Origin: Chthonomonas sp035294505
GTDB lineage: Bacteria; Armatimonadota; Chthonomonadetes; Chthonomonadales; Chthonomonadaceae
DNA length: 64,000 bases
Reading direction: 5' to 3'
Assembly (NCBI RefSeq): GCF_035294505.1
Contig: NZ_DATGKU010000163.1
Span: 17,760 to 81,759 of the forward strand
Positions 52,861 through 61,711 of this stretch are shown here, in pieces. The position numbers and the translations under genes are program-made. Below the pieces are notes generated by a model. That model had not been told where the DNA came from. It did not search any database and was given only the letters and a program-made list of their open reading frames with translations. Within the stretch, counting starts at the first letter, position 1, and every line of letters begins with the position of its first letter.

Positions 52861-53385
52861 ATGAGTGCAGAAGCGATGCCACAACCCCTACAGACCGGCG
52901 ATAAGATCGTAGATTTTGAGCTGTCAGATGCCCACGGACGACTCTACTCCACCGCAGAACTGAGAAAGAAAGGGCTTCTGCTCCTCTTTATCTTTAAAGT
53001 TGGCTGCGGCACCTGCAAATACTCGGCCCCTTTCATTCAGAGACTACATCACCAATATGCAGAAGGCTCGAATGGTAAATTCACCGTTCTCGGTGTTTCC
53101 CAAGACGACGCGCCGGCCACCGAAGCCTTCGCTAAGGAGCATGGCGATCTCACTTTCCCCATTGTCCTCGATGTCAACCTCGATGTTGCCGAGTGGTACA
53201 ACCTTATCGGGGTGCCGGACCTCTATCTTTTAGGCCCCGAAGAAACCATCCTTTATGCAATTCCCGGCCACTTCAACCAGGCCGGCTTTAATGAGCTTGC
53301 AAAACGCGCTGCCGAAGCGACCAATAAGCCCTACACGCCCATTGTCCTTCCAGAAGACGATGCCCCCTCCATAAAACCTGGCTGA
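52861..53385 (+). CDS. thioredoxin-fold redoxin (AhpC/TSA-type)
   Basis: 174 residues with no signal peptide, so probably cytoplasmic. Fold elements are VDFELSDAHGRLYSTAEL, LLFIFKVGCGTCKYSAPF with a CGTC pair (C49/C52), and GVPDLYLLGPEETI. A CxxC instead of the usual single peroxidatic cysteine, and a GT between them, resemble ResA/TlpA or Bcp-type proteins. AGGAGG precedes ATG 52861, 12 nt after secA, implying co-transcription. A hairpin at 53432-53469 probably ends the unit. Confidence 0.85.
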   Translation: MSAEAMPQPLQTGDKIVDFELSDAHGRLYSTAELRKKGLLLLFIFKVGCGTCKYSAPFIQRLHHQYAEGSNGKFTVLGVSQDDAPATEAFAKEHGDLTFPIVLDVNLDVAEWYNLIGVPDLYLLGPEETILYAIPGHFNQAGFNELAKRAAEATNKPYTPIVLPEDDAPSIKPG

Positions 53386-53431
53386 GGCTCTAAGCGCCGC
53401 CCTAGGTCTGGGGCGTACGTTATCACTCTCG

Positions 53432-53469
53432 AAGAACACAGGAACTTTTTAGCGAGTTCCTGTGTTCTT
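53432..53469 (+). terminator. intrinsic terminator after secA-redoxin
   Basis: A perfect 15-bp stem (53432-53446 with 53455-53469), an 8-nt loop, then GTTTATT. The stem is strong; the T run is broken by a G. Confidence 0.7.
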
Positions 53470-53563
53470 GTTTATTATAAAATGCCCAAATACACCGACG
53501 GCCTACCCAAACTTTCAGTGGCCACCCGACACTAGATGACCTGTATTCAAAGGAGAAGATACT

Positions 53564-56500
53564 ATGCGCCAACTTCGTGATCGCGTCTGCTCGTTTTGCA
53601 CGGCTATCATCGGCATCGTTACCGGACTGGTCTTTGCCCTTCCCTCGTCCGCCCAGGTATCTGTGCTTACCCAGCATAACGATATCTATCGTTCCGGCGC
53701 AAACCTAAATGAAACCATCCTTAATACCTCAAACGTAAACGTCCAAAAATTTGGTAAGCTCTTCACGCGCCATGTGGATGCTGAAATTTACGCCCAACCC
53801 CTCTATGTACCCCACCTACTCATCCCAGGGAAAGGCATCCACAACGTCGTTTTTGTCGCAACAATGAATAATAGCGTCTATGCCTTCGATGCAGACGATC
53901 CCAACCAGTCAGCACCGCTTTGGCAAGACAATTTCGGCCCGCCTGTCCCCGCCTCCGACGTACAGTGCTGCTGTACCGATATCTCCGTCCGCGTTGGCAT
54001 TCTCAGCACACCCGTCATTGACCCAAATACCAACCTTATGTACCTAGTTAGCCGCAACAAAAACCCGGATGGCACCTATCATCAATGGTTGCACGCACTA
54101 GACATTACCACCGGTCAAGAACGCTTGAACGGGCCTGTCGAAATCAAGGCCTCCTACGGCAACCTAACCTTCGATCCAAAGATTCAGAACCAACGCCCGG
54201 CCCTCCTCCTCTATCGGGGGGCCGTCTACATTTCATGGGCCTCTCACAACGATTGCGGCCCCTATCACGGCTGGATCGTCGCTTACGATGCCTCGAATCT
54301 GCATCAAATCGCTACCTACTGCGATACGCTAAACGGCACACAGGCAGGCATCTGGCAATCCGGTGAGGGGCCGACGGTTGGTCAAGATGGCAACATCTAT
54401 ATCATGACGGGTAACGGCACCTTCGATGCGAACACAGGCGGACCTGACCTAGGCTGTAGCTTCATTAAGCTTAGTCCTGCCATCCCCAATCAGGGTGGCC
54501 TTAAAGTGCTTGACTGGTTTACTCCCTATAATGTAGATAGCCTTAACGCCGCCGATCTCGATCTCGGCTCTTCCGGTGTACTCGTTATCCCCGGCACCCC
54601 TTACATTCTTGGCGGAGGGAAACAGGGCGTCTTCTACCTCCTGAACATCCATAACCTCGGCCACTTCAACCCAAGCGGGGATACACAGATCGTGCAGAGT
54701 TTTCAAGCCGGAAATGGGCATATTCACGGTTCACCCGTCTACTACAACAGCCCGGTGAACGGTCCGTGCGTCTATGTCTGGTCTGAAGAAGACTATCTGA
54801 AAGTCTTCGCCTTTAAAGGCACGTACTTCAATGCAACTCCCATCGCCTATAGCCCCAATCGCGTTCCAGATGGTATGCCCGGAGCCATGCTCTCCATCTC
54901 CGCAAATGGGCAAAAACCAGGTACCGCCATCATATGGGCTTCTCACCCCTACCAAGGTAACGCCAATAATGCCGTGGTGCCGGGCATTCTTCAAGCTTTC
55001 GATGCCAGCAGCATCTCGGTGGATAGCCAAGGTATCCCCCGTCTCAAGGAGCTGTGGAACAGTAGAATGAACGTCAACCGCGATGATATCGGCAAATTTG
55101 CTAAGTTTTGCTGCTCCACCATCGCCAATGGCAAAGTCTACATGGCCAGCTTTGGTGCACCGAACGATCCCATCGGAGCCGGACAACTCGTTGTCTATGG
55201 CCTTCTTGACTCCGTCCGCCCTACAGCCCCCTCCTCCCTCACAGCCTCGATAGGCGATCAGCAACTCGCCCTCTCTTGGACACCCGTCTCCAATGCAGAT
55301 AGCTATAACATCTATCGAGGCACCGCACCCGGGCAGGAAACGCTCTACAAACAAAATGTCTCGCAAAACTATTTCACCGATACCGGTCTTCAAGATGGTA
55401 TTCTCTACTACTATCGCGTCACCGCACAGAACAACGGTGGTGAAAGCCCGCCTTCCAACGAAGTGGCCGCCAGCCCGCAGCTTGGACATGGAGGTACCAA
55501 AACACTCTCTCCCATCGCCGATGCCTATACGTGTGCAGGCATCTACGCAAATCAGAATTTTGGCGCAGCTCAAAATTTGAAGGTTAGCAACGATTCTCCA
55601 AACGACACCTGCTACACATTCCTCAAATTCGATCTCTCCGGCCTGGCCTCGCCTCTCAGCGGAGCCTTGCTTACTCTCTTTGGTTCCAGCCAAAACGGTA
55701 AGGCAACTCTTGTAACCGCCCAAGCCGTTTCGAGCAACGCATGGGGTGAGCGAACAATAACCTGGAATAATATGCCATCACTCCTCTATCCCTTTGCCAA
55801 TGCGCGAATCTGGCCAAACGATCAATATTATCGCTGGGATGTTAGCCCCTACTTCTTAAAACAGGTGGCCGCCAACAGTAAACAGTTTTCCGTAGCTCTT
55901 ACCCCCTATCGCGGTCTAACAGATGTCATGGCGAATTTCTACTCCCGTGAGGCTGGGGTCAAACCGCCGTTCCTTACCATCTGTAGCCCAGGTGGCCCCC
56001 CCGCGGCACCCACTGAGCTGGTGGCCAATGCAGACATCCTGCAAGTCAACCTCCAATGGGACGCCATCGGGGGAGCTTCTAGCTACAGCATCTATCGCGC
56101 CACCGCCTCAGGTGCCGAAACTCTCTACCAAACCGGTCTCACCTCCACCACTTTCTCCGACACAAATGTACAGGCAAATACAACCTACTACTATCGCGTT
56201 GCCGCCGTCAACAGTTTTGGCCAAAGCGTGCTCTCAAACGAGGCGAGCGCTAGCCCGCTTCCCAAAATACTACCGGACTATCCCACCGGCTTTAGCAGTT
56301 CAGGCAATATCGTTTTAAATGGTGGCGCCACCTTTGACGACACCCGTCTGCAGCTCACCAACAGCGCCACCTACTTTGAAGCGAGCAGCGCTTTCTTTAA
56401 ATATCTGGTGGACGTACGGAAGTTTCACAACCACTTCACTTTCCAAATTCAGAACGCCCAAGCCGATGGTTTCACCTTCACCATTCAAAGCGATGGGCCG

Positions 56501-56896
56501 ACCGCTATAGGTCTTGCAGGCGGGTCTTTAGGCTATGAAGGCATCAACAACAGCGTGGCGATAAAGTTCGATCTCTACAACAATAGCGGAGAAGGTACCG
56601 ACTCGACAGGACTCTACACAGATGGAGCACCTCCTACCGTCCCGGCTATTGACCTCTCCAATACCGGTATCGATCTCCATAGCGGCCATATCTTTGCCGT
56701 AGATATGGTTTACGATGGCGCTACGCTTCAAGTCACCATACGCGATACCCAAACCTCTGCCACGGCCACACAGTCCTATCAAATAGATATTCCTAACACT
56801 ATCGGAAGCCCCATTGGCTATGTGGGCTTTACCGGAGGAACGGGTGGGCTTACGGCTACCCAAGAGATACTTACATGGACTTACACTGTGCCATAA
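53564..56896 (+). CDS. secreted PQQ-type beta-propeller/FN3/DNRLRE/lectin multidomain protein
   Basis: 1110 residues with a signal peptide ending near LPSSAQ. Residues about 35-545 form a beta-propeller with PQQ-repeat-like blades (VFVATMNNSVYAFDADD, VGILSTPVIDPNTNLMYLV). Then follow a fibronectin III domain (550-640), a DNRLRE module (645-810), a second FN3 (809-905) and a legume-lectin-like domain (905-1110). The first domain contains a C135-C136-C137 run just before the blade strand. Similar propellers in Acidobacteria are often annotated as PQQ-binding, without proof of activity. It lies 38 nt upstream of pqqA, so a quinoprotein role is suggested. Confidence 0.85.
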   Translation: MRQLRDRVCSFCTAIIGIVTGLVFALPSSAQVSVLTQHNDIYRSGANLNETILNTSNVNVQKFGKLFTRHVDAEIYAQPLYVPHLLIPGKGIHNVVFVATMNNSVYAFDADDPNQSAPLWQDNFGPPVPASDVQCCCTDISVRVGILSTPVIDPNTNLMYLVSRNKNPDGTYHQWLHALDITTGQERLNGPVEIKASYGNLTFDPKIQNQRPALLLYRGAVYISWASHNDCGPYHGWIVAYDASNLHQIATYCDTLNGTQAGIWQSGEGPTVGQDGNIYIMTGNGTFDANTGGPDLGCSFIKLSPAIPNQGGLKVLDWFTPYNVDSLNAADLDLGSSGVLVIPGTPYILGGGKQGVFYLLNIHNLGHFNPSGDTQIVQSFQAGNGHIHGSPVYYNSPVNGPCVYVWSEEDYLKVFAFKGTYFNATPIAYSPNRVPDGMPGAMLSISANGQKPGTAIIWASHPYQGNANNAVVPGILQAFDASSISVDSQGIPRLKELWNSRMNVNRDDIGKFAKFCCSTIANGKVYMASFGAPNDPIGAGQLVVYGLLDSVRPTAPSSLTASIGDQQLALSWTPVSNADSYNIYRGTAPGQETLYKQNVSQNYFTDTGLQDGILYYYRVTAQNNGGESPPSNEVAASPQLGHGGTKTLSPIADAYTCAGIYANQNFGAAQNLKVSNDSPNDTCYTFLKFDLSGLASPLSGALLTLFGSSQNGKATLVTAQAVSSNAWGERTITWNNMPSLLYPFANARIWPNDQYYRWDVSPYFLKQVAANSKQFSVALTPYRGLTDVMANFYSREAGVKPPFLTICSPGGPPAAPTELVANADILQVNLQWDAIGGASSYSIYRATASGAETLYQTGLTSTTFSDTNVQANTTYYYRVAAVNSFGQSVLSNEASASPLPKILPDYPTGFSSSGNIVLNGGATFDDTRLQLTNSATYFEASSAFFKYLVDVRKFHNHFTFQIQNAQADGFTFTIQSDGPTAIGLAGGSLGYEGINNSVAIKFDLYNNSGEGTDSTGLYTDGAPPTVPAIDLSNTGIDLHSGHIFAVDMVYDGATLQVTIRDTQTSATATQSYQIDIPNTIGSPIGYVGFTGGTGGLTATQEILTWTYTVP

Positions 56897-56934
56897 ATGC
56901 CGAATCCATAATTCCTTGAGGAGGTGAATGAGAG

Positions 56935-57018
56935 ATGCAAGAGTGGACGACGCCCGATTTCGAAGAGATCAGTGTCAACGCGGAGTGCTCTGCCTACGTA
57001 CTATGTGAAGAGGACTAG
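56935..57018 (+). CDS. pqqA: PQQ precursor peptide PqqA
   Basis: A 27-residue frame from ATG 56935 to TAG 57018, preceded by a GAGGAGGTGA ribosome site with 7-nt spacing. The peptide contains E17-C-S-A-Y21, the Glu-x3-Tyr pair that PqqE cross-links and from which PQQ is made. The peptide begins MQEWTTPDFEEI, with the Trp/Pro start typical of PqqA. It is slightly longer than the common 23-24 residues, with VLCEED after the tyrosine. It lies directly before pqqB. It is short enough to be missed by gene finders. Confidence 0.93.
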   Translation: MQEWTTPDFEEISVNAECSAYVLCEED

Positions 57019-57035
57019 CATGTAATCATAGATAA

Positions 57036-57070
57036 GGAAGCGATAGTTGCCTATAAGTCCTATCGCTTCC
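57036..57070 (+). terminator. stem-loop between pqqA and pqqB, possible attenuator
   Basis: An 11-bp perfect stem GGAAGCGATAG/CTATCGCTTCC (57036-57046 with 57060-57070) and a 13-nt loop. It is followed by CTCTAAATCATTT, a poor T-tract, so full termination is unlikely. Partial termination or 3'-end protection would raise pqqA relative to pqqB-E, as is needed for a consumed peptide substrate. Confidence 0.55.
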
Positions 57071-57101
57071 CTCTAAATCATTTCCACTTTCCAGCAGAAC
57101 T

Positions 57102-58016
57102 ATGCATGTACGACTTTTAGGAACCGCTGCAGGCGGCGGTTTTCCACAATGGAATTGCGCCTGTCCTAACTGCTCTGTGGCACGTTCTGATCCAGACACC
57201 GCCAAGCCACGCACACAATCTTCGGTGGCTGTAAGCGCCGATGGAGAGAACTGGTTTCTCTTGAACGCTTCGCCGGATATCACACACCAGATCGAAGCCT
57301 TTCCTGAGCTTTACCCCCGTCCGGCACGGCATACCCCCATTCAAGGGGTTTTGATCACGAACGCCGATCTCGACCATATCCTAGGTCTCTTCCTACTGCG
57401 CGAACACTCTCCACTGGTTCTCTATACCACCCCAACCACGCGCCAGACACTAACAGAAAGTCTCGCTCTCGAACGCATTCTCAACCCCTACACCCAGCTC
57501 GTATGGCGTCTTCTTCCTCACATCCCGCAACCGCTTTTATTGTCCAACGAGTCGCCATCCGGCCTTCTGATCCAGGCCATCTCCCTGCCTGGAAATCCTC
57601 CGCGCTACGGACATCAGGCAAGCAAGGCTTTAGAAGGGCATACCGTAGGCCTCTCTCTAACCGATATTCAAACCAGCGGACGCCTTCTCTATCTCCCCGA
57701 CCTCCCATGCTGGCCAGAGTCGTTAACGGCAGAATGTGCACACTGCGGCCTCCTGCTCGTAGATGGAACCTTCTGGGACGAACAGGAGATGATCGCGTTA
57801 GGCTTTAGCACCCGAACCGCAACGCAAATCGGCCATCTTCCCATTTCGGGCCCGAGCGGTAGCCTTTCCCATCTCATGGAGCTTCACACTCGTTATAAGG
57901 TCTACGTGCACATCAATAACACAAATCCCATTCTTATCCCCCAATCCAAACAACGCCAACTCGTGGAATCGGCCGGATGCCTGGTAGGCGAAGATGGTAT
58001 GGAGTTCATTCTCTGA
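57102..58016 (+). CDS. pqqB: PQQ biosynthesis protein PqqB
   Basis: A 304-residue metallo-beta-lactamase-fold protein. The start MHVRLLGTAAGGGFPQWNCACPNC carries a Cys-rich zinc-like site, and TNADLDHILGLFLLRE replaces the HxHxDH of the superfamily, as in PqqB. PqqB is thought to hydroxylate or otherwise process the cross-linked Glu-Tyr intermediate. The ATG at 57102 has a weak ribosome site; pqqC starts 17 nt after its stop. Confidence 0.96.
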   Translation: MHVRLLGTAAGGGFPQWNCACPNCSVARSDPDTAKPRTQSSVAVSADGENWFLLNASPDITHQIEAFPELYPRPARHTPIQGVLITNADLDHILGLFLLREHSPLVLYTTPTTRQTLTESLALERILNPYTQLVWRLLPHIPQPLLLSNESPSGLLIQAISLPGNPPRYGHQASKALEGHTVGLSLTDIQTSGRLLYLPDLPCWPESLTAECAHCGLLLVDGTFWDEQEMIALGFSTRTATQIGHLPISGPSGSLSHLMELHTRYKVYVHINNTNPILIPQSKQRQLVESAGCLVGEDGMEFIL

Positions 58017-58033
58017 AGACGGAGAAACAAAAC

Positions 58034-58762
58034 ATGGTGACAGAAGTTTGGGATAGAGACACATTCCTACAGCATTTACGCCAGATCGGTAAGGGCCGTT
58101 ACCACCATCTCCATCCTTTTCATATCGCTATGAACGCTGGCCGACTCTCTCCAAGTCAGATTCGTGGCTGGATCGCCAACCGCTTCTACTATCAGCAGAA
58201 CATACCCATCAAAGATGCTGCCATCCTCTCCAATTGCCCAAGGCCAGAAATCCGTCGCATCTGGATACATCGCATTTTGGATCATGATGGTCAAACCGAA
58301 GGGGAAGGTGGCATAGAAGCATGGCTTCGATTGGGAGAAGCTGCCGGTCTATCGCGTGATGATCTCTGGAGCCATCGCTACCTCCTACCAGGAGTACGCT
58401 TTGCCGTAGACGCCTACGTCAACTTCTGTCGCACCCAACCCTGGCCAATTGCCGTGGCGTCCTCCCTAACGGAGCTTTTCGCGCCCGATCTTATGCAAGA
58501 GCGGCTGGCAGCCTTTGAGAAACACTATACCTGGATCTCCCCTGACGGACTAGAGTATTTCCGAGCGCGGCTCACACAAGCTCGACGCGATTCACATGAA
58601 GGACTCGAGCTGACGCTTACCCATTGCAACACCCGTGAACTGCAGGAGAAGGCCGTTGAGGCCCTCGCCTTTAAATGTGACCTCCTGTGGGCCATGCTAG
58701 ATGCCATTCAACTCGCGTACGGTGGTGCAACAAAATCGCAAGGAGAGGAAAAAGCAAAATGA
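58034..58762 (+). CDS. pqqC: pyrroloquinoline-quinone synthase PqqC
   Basis: 242 residues, all helical, TENA/heme-oxygenase-like fold. It catalyses the final ring closure and eight-electron oxidation to PQQ using oxygen, without cofactor. Typical segments are YHHLHPFHIAMNAGRLSP, IRGWIANRFYYQQNIPIKDAAILSNCP, ILDHDGQTEGEGGIEAWLRLGEA and LTELFAPDLMQERL. The ATG at 58034 follows a GGAG box; a longer frame overlapping pqqB is rejected. Its TGA overlaps the pqqD ATG. Confidence 0.97.
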   Translation: MVTEVWDRDTFLQHLRQIGKGRYHHLHPFHIAMNAGRLSPSQIRGWIANRFYYQQNIPIKDAAILSNCPRPEIRRIWIHRILDHDGQTEGEGGIEAWLRLGEAAGLSRDDLWSHRYLLPGVRFAVDAYVNFCRTQPWPIAVASSLTELFAPDLMQERLAAFEKHYTWISPDGLEYFRARLTQARRDSHEGLELTLTHCNTRELQEKAVEALAFKCDLLWAMLDAIQLAYGGATKSQGEEKAK

Positions 58763-59082
58763 TGCATTGCAACTTATTCCCACCGAATGCTATCCCGAAA
58801 ATTGCTCCTTATGCCCGCCTCCAACAAGATAGGGTTACCGGGAAAATGGCTCTCGTCTACCCGGAAGGCGTACTGCTTTTAAACGACACCGGCGCGGCCA
58901 TTCTCAAGCTCTGCAATGGCCATACCGATCTCGCTACCATCTGCTCACAACTCTCTAAACAGTATTCCCTATCGGCCGATAACCTTGTCGCCGATGTGCA
59001 GACATATCTCCACCGTCTGTATCAGCGCAATCTCATTACCTTTGAAGACGAACCGCGATCGTCCGATCAAAACCGACCATGA
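58759..59082 (+). CDS. pqqD: PQQ biosynthesis peptide chaperone PqqD
   Basis: 107 residues with a PqqD-type winged helix-like RRE fold that presents PqqA to the radical SAM enzyme PqqE. Motifs are YARLQQDRVTGKMALVYPEGVLLLNDTGAAIL and NGHTDLATICSQLSKQY. The ATG at 58759 overlaps the pqqC stop (ATGA); an ATG at 58762 is an alternative. Its stop overlaps the pqqE ATG by 4 nt, so C, D and E are translationally coupled. Confidence 0.95.
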   Translation: MMHCNLFPPNAIPKIAPYARLQQDRVTGKMALVYPEGVLLLNDTGAAILKLCNGHTDLATICSQLSKQYSLSADNLVADVQTYLHRLYQRNLITFEDEPRSSDQNRP

Positions 59083-60173
59083 TCCCCCGTCCCTTTGGCC
59101 TTCTAGCCGAACTCACCTATCGGTGTCCGCTCCACTGCCCTTACTGCTCTAATCCGGTACGCTATCCTACCGCACAACCGGAGCTAGACACAGACGAATG
59201 GATAAGCGTCTTCCAACAGGCTGCCGATCTGGGTGTTTTGCACGCTCTTCTCTCCGGTGGGGAACCTCTACAACGCAAAGACATCGGCACGCTCATTCTA
59301 GCAGCTCATGATTCCGGTCTCTATACCAATCTCATCACCAGTGGGGTAGGCCTGACTCCTTCCAGTGCAAAGCGTCTTAAACAGGCAGGGCTTGATAGCG
59401 TTCAAATTAGCTTCCAGGCCGACGAGCCGGCTCTTGCAAACAGCATCGCCGGCACAAATGCCTTCCGTTTAAAACTTCTAGCCGTTCGTGCCGTTCAAGA
59501 AGTAGACCTTCCCCTGACCCTGAATGTGGTGCTTCACCGTTTCAACATCCATCGCATCCCCCAAATCATCGAATTTGCGGTTAGCCTCCAAGCCAAACGC
59601 TTAGAGCTGGCACATACCCAATACTACGGCTGGGCTTTCAAAAATAGGAAAGCTTTGTTGCCGTCCCTTCAACAGATCGAGATCGCCGCGCAGCTGGTGG
59701 CCGAAGCACGAAAAGCCTACCAACACCGCATTGAGATACTCTACGTTCTCTCTGACTACTATAGTCCTCGTCCAAAACCCTGTATGAACGGTTGGGGACG
59801 GCGCTATCTCTGCGTAAATCCCATTGGCGACGTTCTCCCATGCCCTACCGCCTATGAAATACCCCATCTAACCTTTGATAATGTGCGAGAACATCCCCTC
59901 CAATGGATATGGGAACACTCCGAGGCGTTCAACCGCTTTCGAGGCACTGAATGGATGCACGAGCCTTGCTGTAGCTGCCCCTACAAAGAGATAGACTTCG
60001 GAGGTTGTCGCTGTCAAGCAGCCCTGCTAACAGGCGATCCTTCGGTAACCGACCCCGTCTGCGAACTTTCTCCCCATCACCCGCTTCTTGAACGGCAACT
60101 GCAAGTCTCCAGTCCGCCGCTATTGCCGCAGGACGAAATGCGGGATAAAATGAGTTATCGCATCTACCCTTAG
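59079..60173 (+). CDS. pqqE: PqqA radical SAM cross-linking enzyme PqqE
   Basis: A 364-residue radical SAM/SPASM protein. The core [4Fe-4S] site is CPLHCPYC near the start. SGGEPL follows. The auxiliary cluster cysteines are in KPCMNGWGRRYLCVNPIGDVLPC and MHEPCCSCPYKEIDFGGCRC. It joins the Glu and Tyr side chains of PqqA through a C-C bond. Length is typical. It precedes the HAF/thioredoxin fusion gene by 14 nt, so that gene probably shares the operon. Confidence 0.97.
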   Translation: MIPRPFGLLAELTYRCPLHCPYCSNPVRYPTAQPELDTDEWISVFQQAADLGVLHALLSGGEPLQRKDIGTLILAAHDSGLYTNLITSGVGLTPSSAKRLKQAGLDSVQISFQADEPALANSIAGTNAFRLKLLAVRAVQEVDLPLTLNVVLHRFNIHRIPQIIEFAVSLQAKRLELAHTQYYGWAFKNRKALLPSLQQIEIAAQLVAEARKAYQHRIEILYVLSDYYSPRPKPCMNGWGRRYLCVNPIGDVLPCPTAYEIPHLTFDNVREHPLQWIWEHSEAFNRFRGTEWMHEPCCSCPYKEIDFGGCRCQAALLTGDPSVTDPVCELSPHHPLLERQLQVSSPPLLPQDEMRDKMSYRIYP

Positions 60174-60187
60174 CTCAAGAGGAACCC

Positions 60188-61711
60188 ATGTTGCGTTCAA
60201 AAGTGCTACTTATTCTCTTTCTTCCTATCCTGATGGCTTTTCAAGAGCCACAGGAGGGACCTGAAACCCTTCCGCATAACCTCTCAGACCATCCACGCTA
60301 CCGGGTGACCGATCTCGGACTTATCTCAACTGCAACAGACAACATCGGTCCGGCACTCAATCAAGAGGGCGCGGTAACAGGCTGGCATCCTAACCAACTT
60401 AACGAGCACCCCACAGCCTGGCTTTGGCATAAAGGGCAGCTTAGAATATTGGGTGGCTTGCCAAACTATCCCGATACTTATGCAGCCGCCATCAACGACA
60501 AACTGCAGGTAGTGGGCATCGCCCGCTCAGCACAAGACATCCGTTTTATGCGCCCCTTTCTATGGGAAAAAGAATCCCTACACGATTTAGGAGGGCTGGG
60601 AGGCTCCTTTGGTGCCGCCTTAGACATCAACGCGCATGGAGACATTGTCGGGTTTAGCCAGCTTGCCTCCGGCTTCACACACGCCTTTCTTTATCATAAC
60701 GGCAAAATGCAAGACCTAGGCACCCTGCCCAATGGAGATTTTAGCATTGCCGAGGGAATAAACGACCATGATGCCGTTGTGGGGATATCCAACAATGCCC
60801 CGAAAGCTGCCAGCAGAGCCTTTTTGTATGCACAAGGGAAAATGAGCGATCTGGGCCTCCTGCCGGGTGGCTCCTTTAGCCATGCCCACGCCATTAACAA
60901 TGCGGGGGTGGTTGTCGGTTGGGCCGCTACAGCAGATGGGGATATCCATGCCTGCCTTTGGAAGAATCATAAGATCGTTGACCTCGGTACCCTAGGCGAC
61001 TCCCCCTCGACAGCATGGGGCATTAATGAGCAAGGACAGATCGTTGGCTCTTCTGCCGACCGCTATCAGCATCAACACGCTTTTCTTTGGGAAAATGGGC
61101 ACATGGAAGACCTAAACCGCTTCATCCCCTCAAACTCTGGCTGGATACTTCAGCGCGCCTTTCGTATCAACCATCGGGGTCAGATTGTGGGAATCGGGCG
61201 CTTTGGCGGGGAAACCCACGTCTTTTTGTTGACTCCTCTTGCGAACCGTTCGCAAGCGGCCTTAGCTCCAAACTTCCAACTTACGGATATACAAGGCCAT
61301 TTGCATACGCTGTATGACTATCGTCGCAACCTAATAGCGCTCTTCTTCTTCTGCGGCTGTCAGTGGTGCCACCAATGCGCCCGCGCTTGGGCAGCCGTTC
61401 AACAAAGTGATCGCCTTCCACCCTCCTGCCTTACCCTCATCGTCTTCACCGGCTCGGCGAATGACGCAAGGACATTCTTGCAGGAAACACAACTTGATGC
61501 GCAACACACCCTCATCCTGCCCGATCCAGCCATGCGGGTCGCCCTACGTTACAAGGCCCTGGTATGCCCACGTGTTTTTATCCTAAACAAGGAACAGCAG
61601 ATCGTCTACACAAACGATCACGCCTCCGATGCTCCTCGGAAAGCCACAGGTGCAGCGATCGCACTAAATGCGCTCCAAGCCGTTCAGCAATTAACCCAGG
61701 AGGCCCACTAA
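60188..61711 (+). CDS. HAF-repeat protein fused to a thioredoxin-like domain
   Basis: 507 residues, with an N-terminal signal-like segment (MLRSKVLLILFLPILMAF). From about 40 to 350 come HAF repeats, each like DLGTLPNGDFSIAEGINDHDAVVGIS or ACLWKNHKIVDLGTLG. They are followed by an AhpC/TlpA-type domain from about 360: FQLTDIQGHLHTLYDY, then C389-G-C391-QW-C394-HQ-C397. The C391-xx-C394 pair is a possible redox disulfide. HAF repeats are poorly understood and are secreted in many bacteria. This combination is uncommon to my knowledge. It begins 14 nt after pqqE and adjoins DUF1573 directly. Confidence 0.8.
   Translation: MLRSKVLLILFLPILMAFQEPQEGPETLPHNLSDHPRYRVTDLGLISTATDNIGPALNQEGAVTGWHPNQLNEHPTAWLWHKGQLRILGGLPNYPDTYAAAINDKLQVVGIARSAQDIRFMRPFLWEKESLHDLGGLGGSFGAALDINAHGDIVGFSQLASGFTHAFLYHNGKMQDLGTLPNGDFSIAEGINDHDAVVGISNNAPKAASRAFLYAQGKMSDLGLLPGGSFSHAHAINNAGVVVGWAATADGDIHACLWKNHKIVDLGTLGDSPSTAWGINEQGQIVGSSADRYQHQHAFLWENGHMEDLNRFIPSNSGWILQRAFRINHRGQIVGIGRFGGETHVFLLTPLANRSQAALAPNFQLTDIQGHLHTLYDYRRNLIALFFFCGCQWCHQCARAWAAVQQSDRLPPSCLTLIVFTGSANDARTFLQETQLDAQHTLILPDPAMRVALRYKALVCPRVFILNKEQQIVYTNDHASDAPRKATGAAIALNALQAVQQLTQEAH

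Noticed and set aside
54731..55723. 330-codon antisense frame in the propeller protein gene
   Set aside because: It has an odd composition and no domain, while the plus frame has clear FN3 and propeller repeats.
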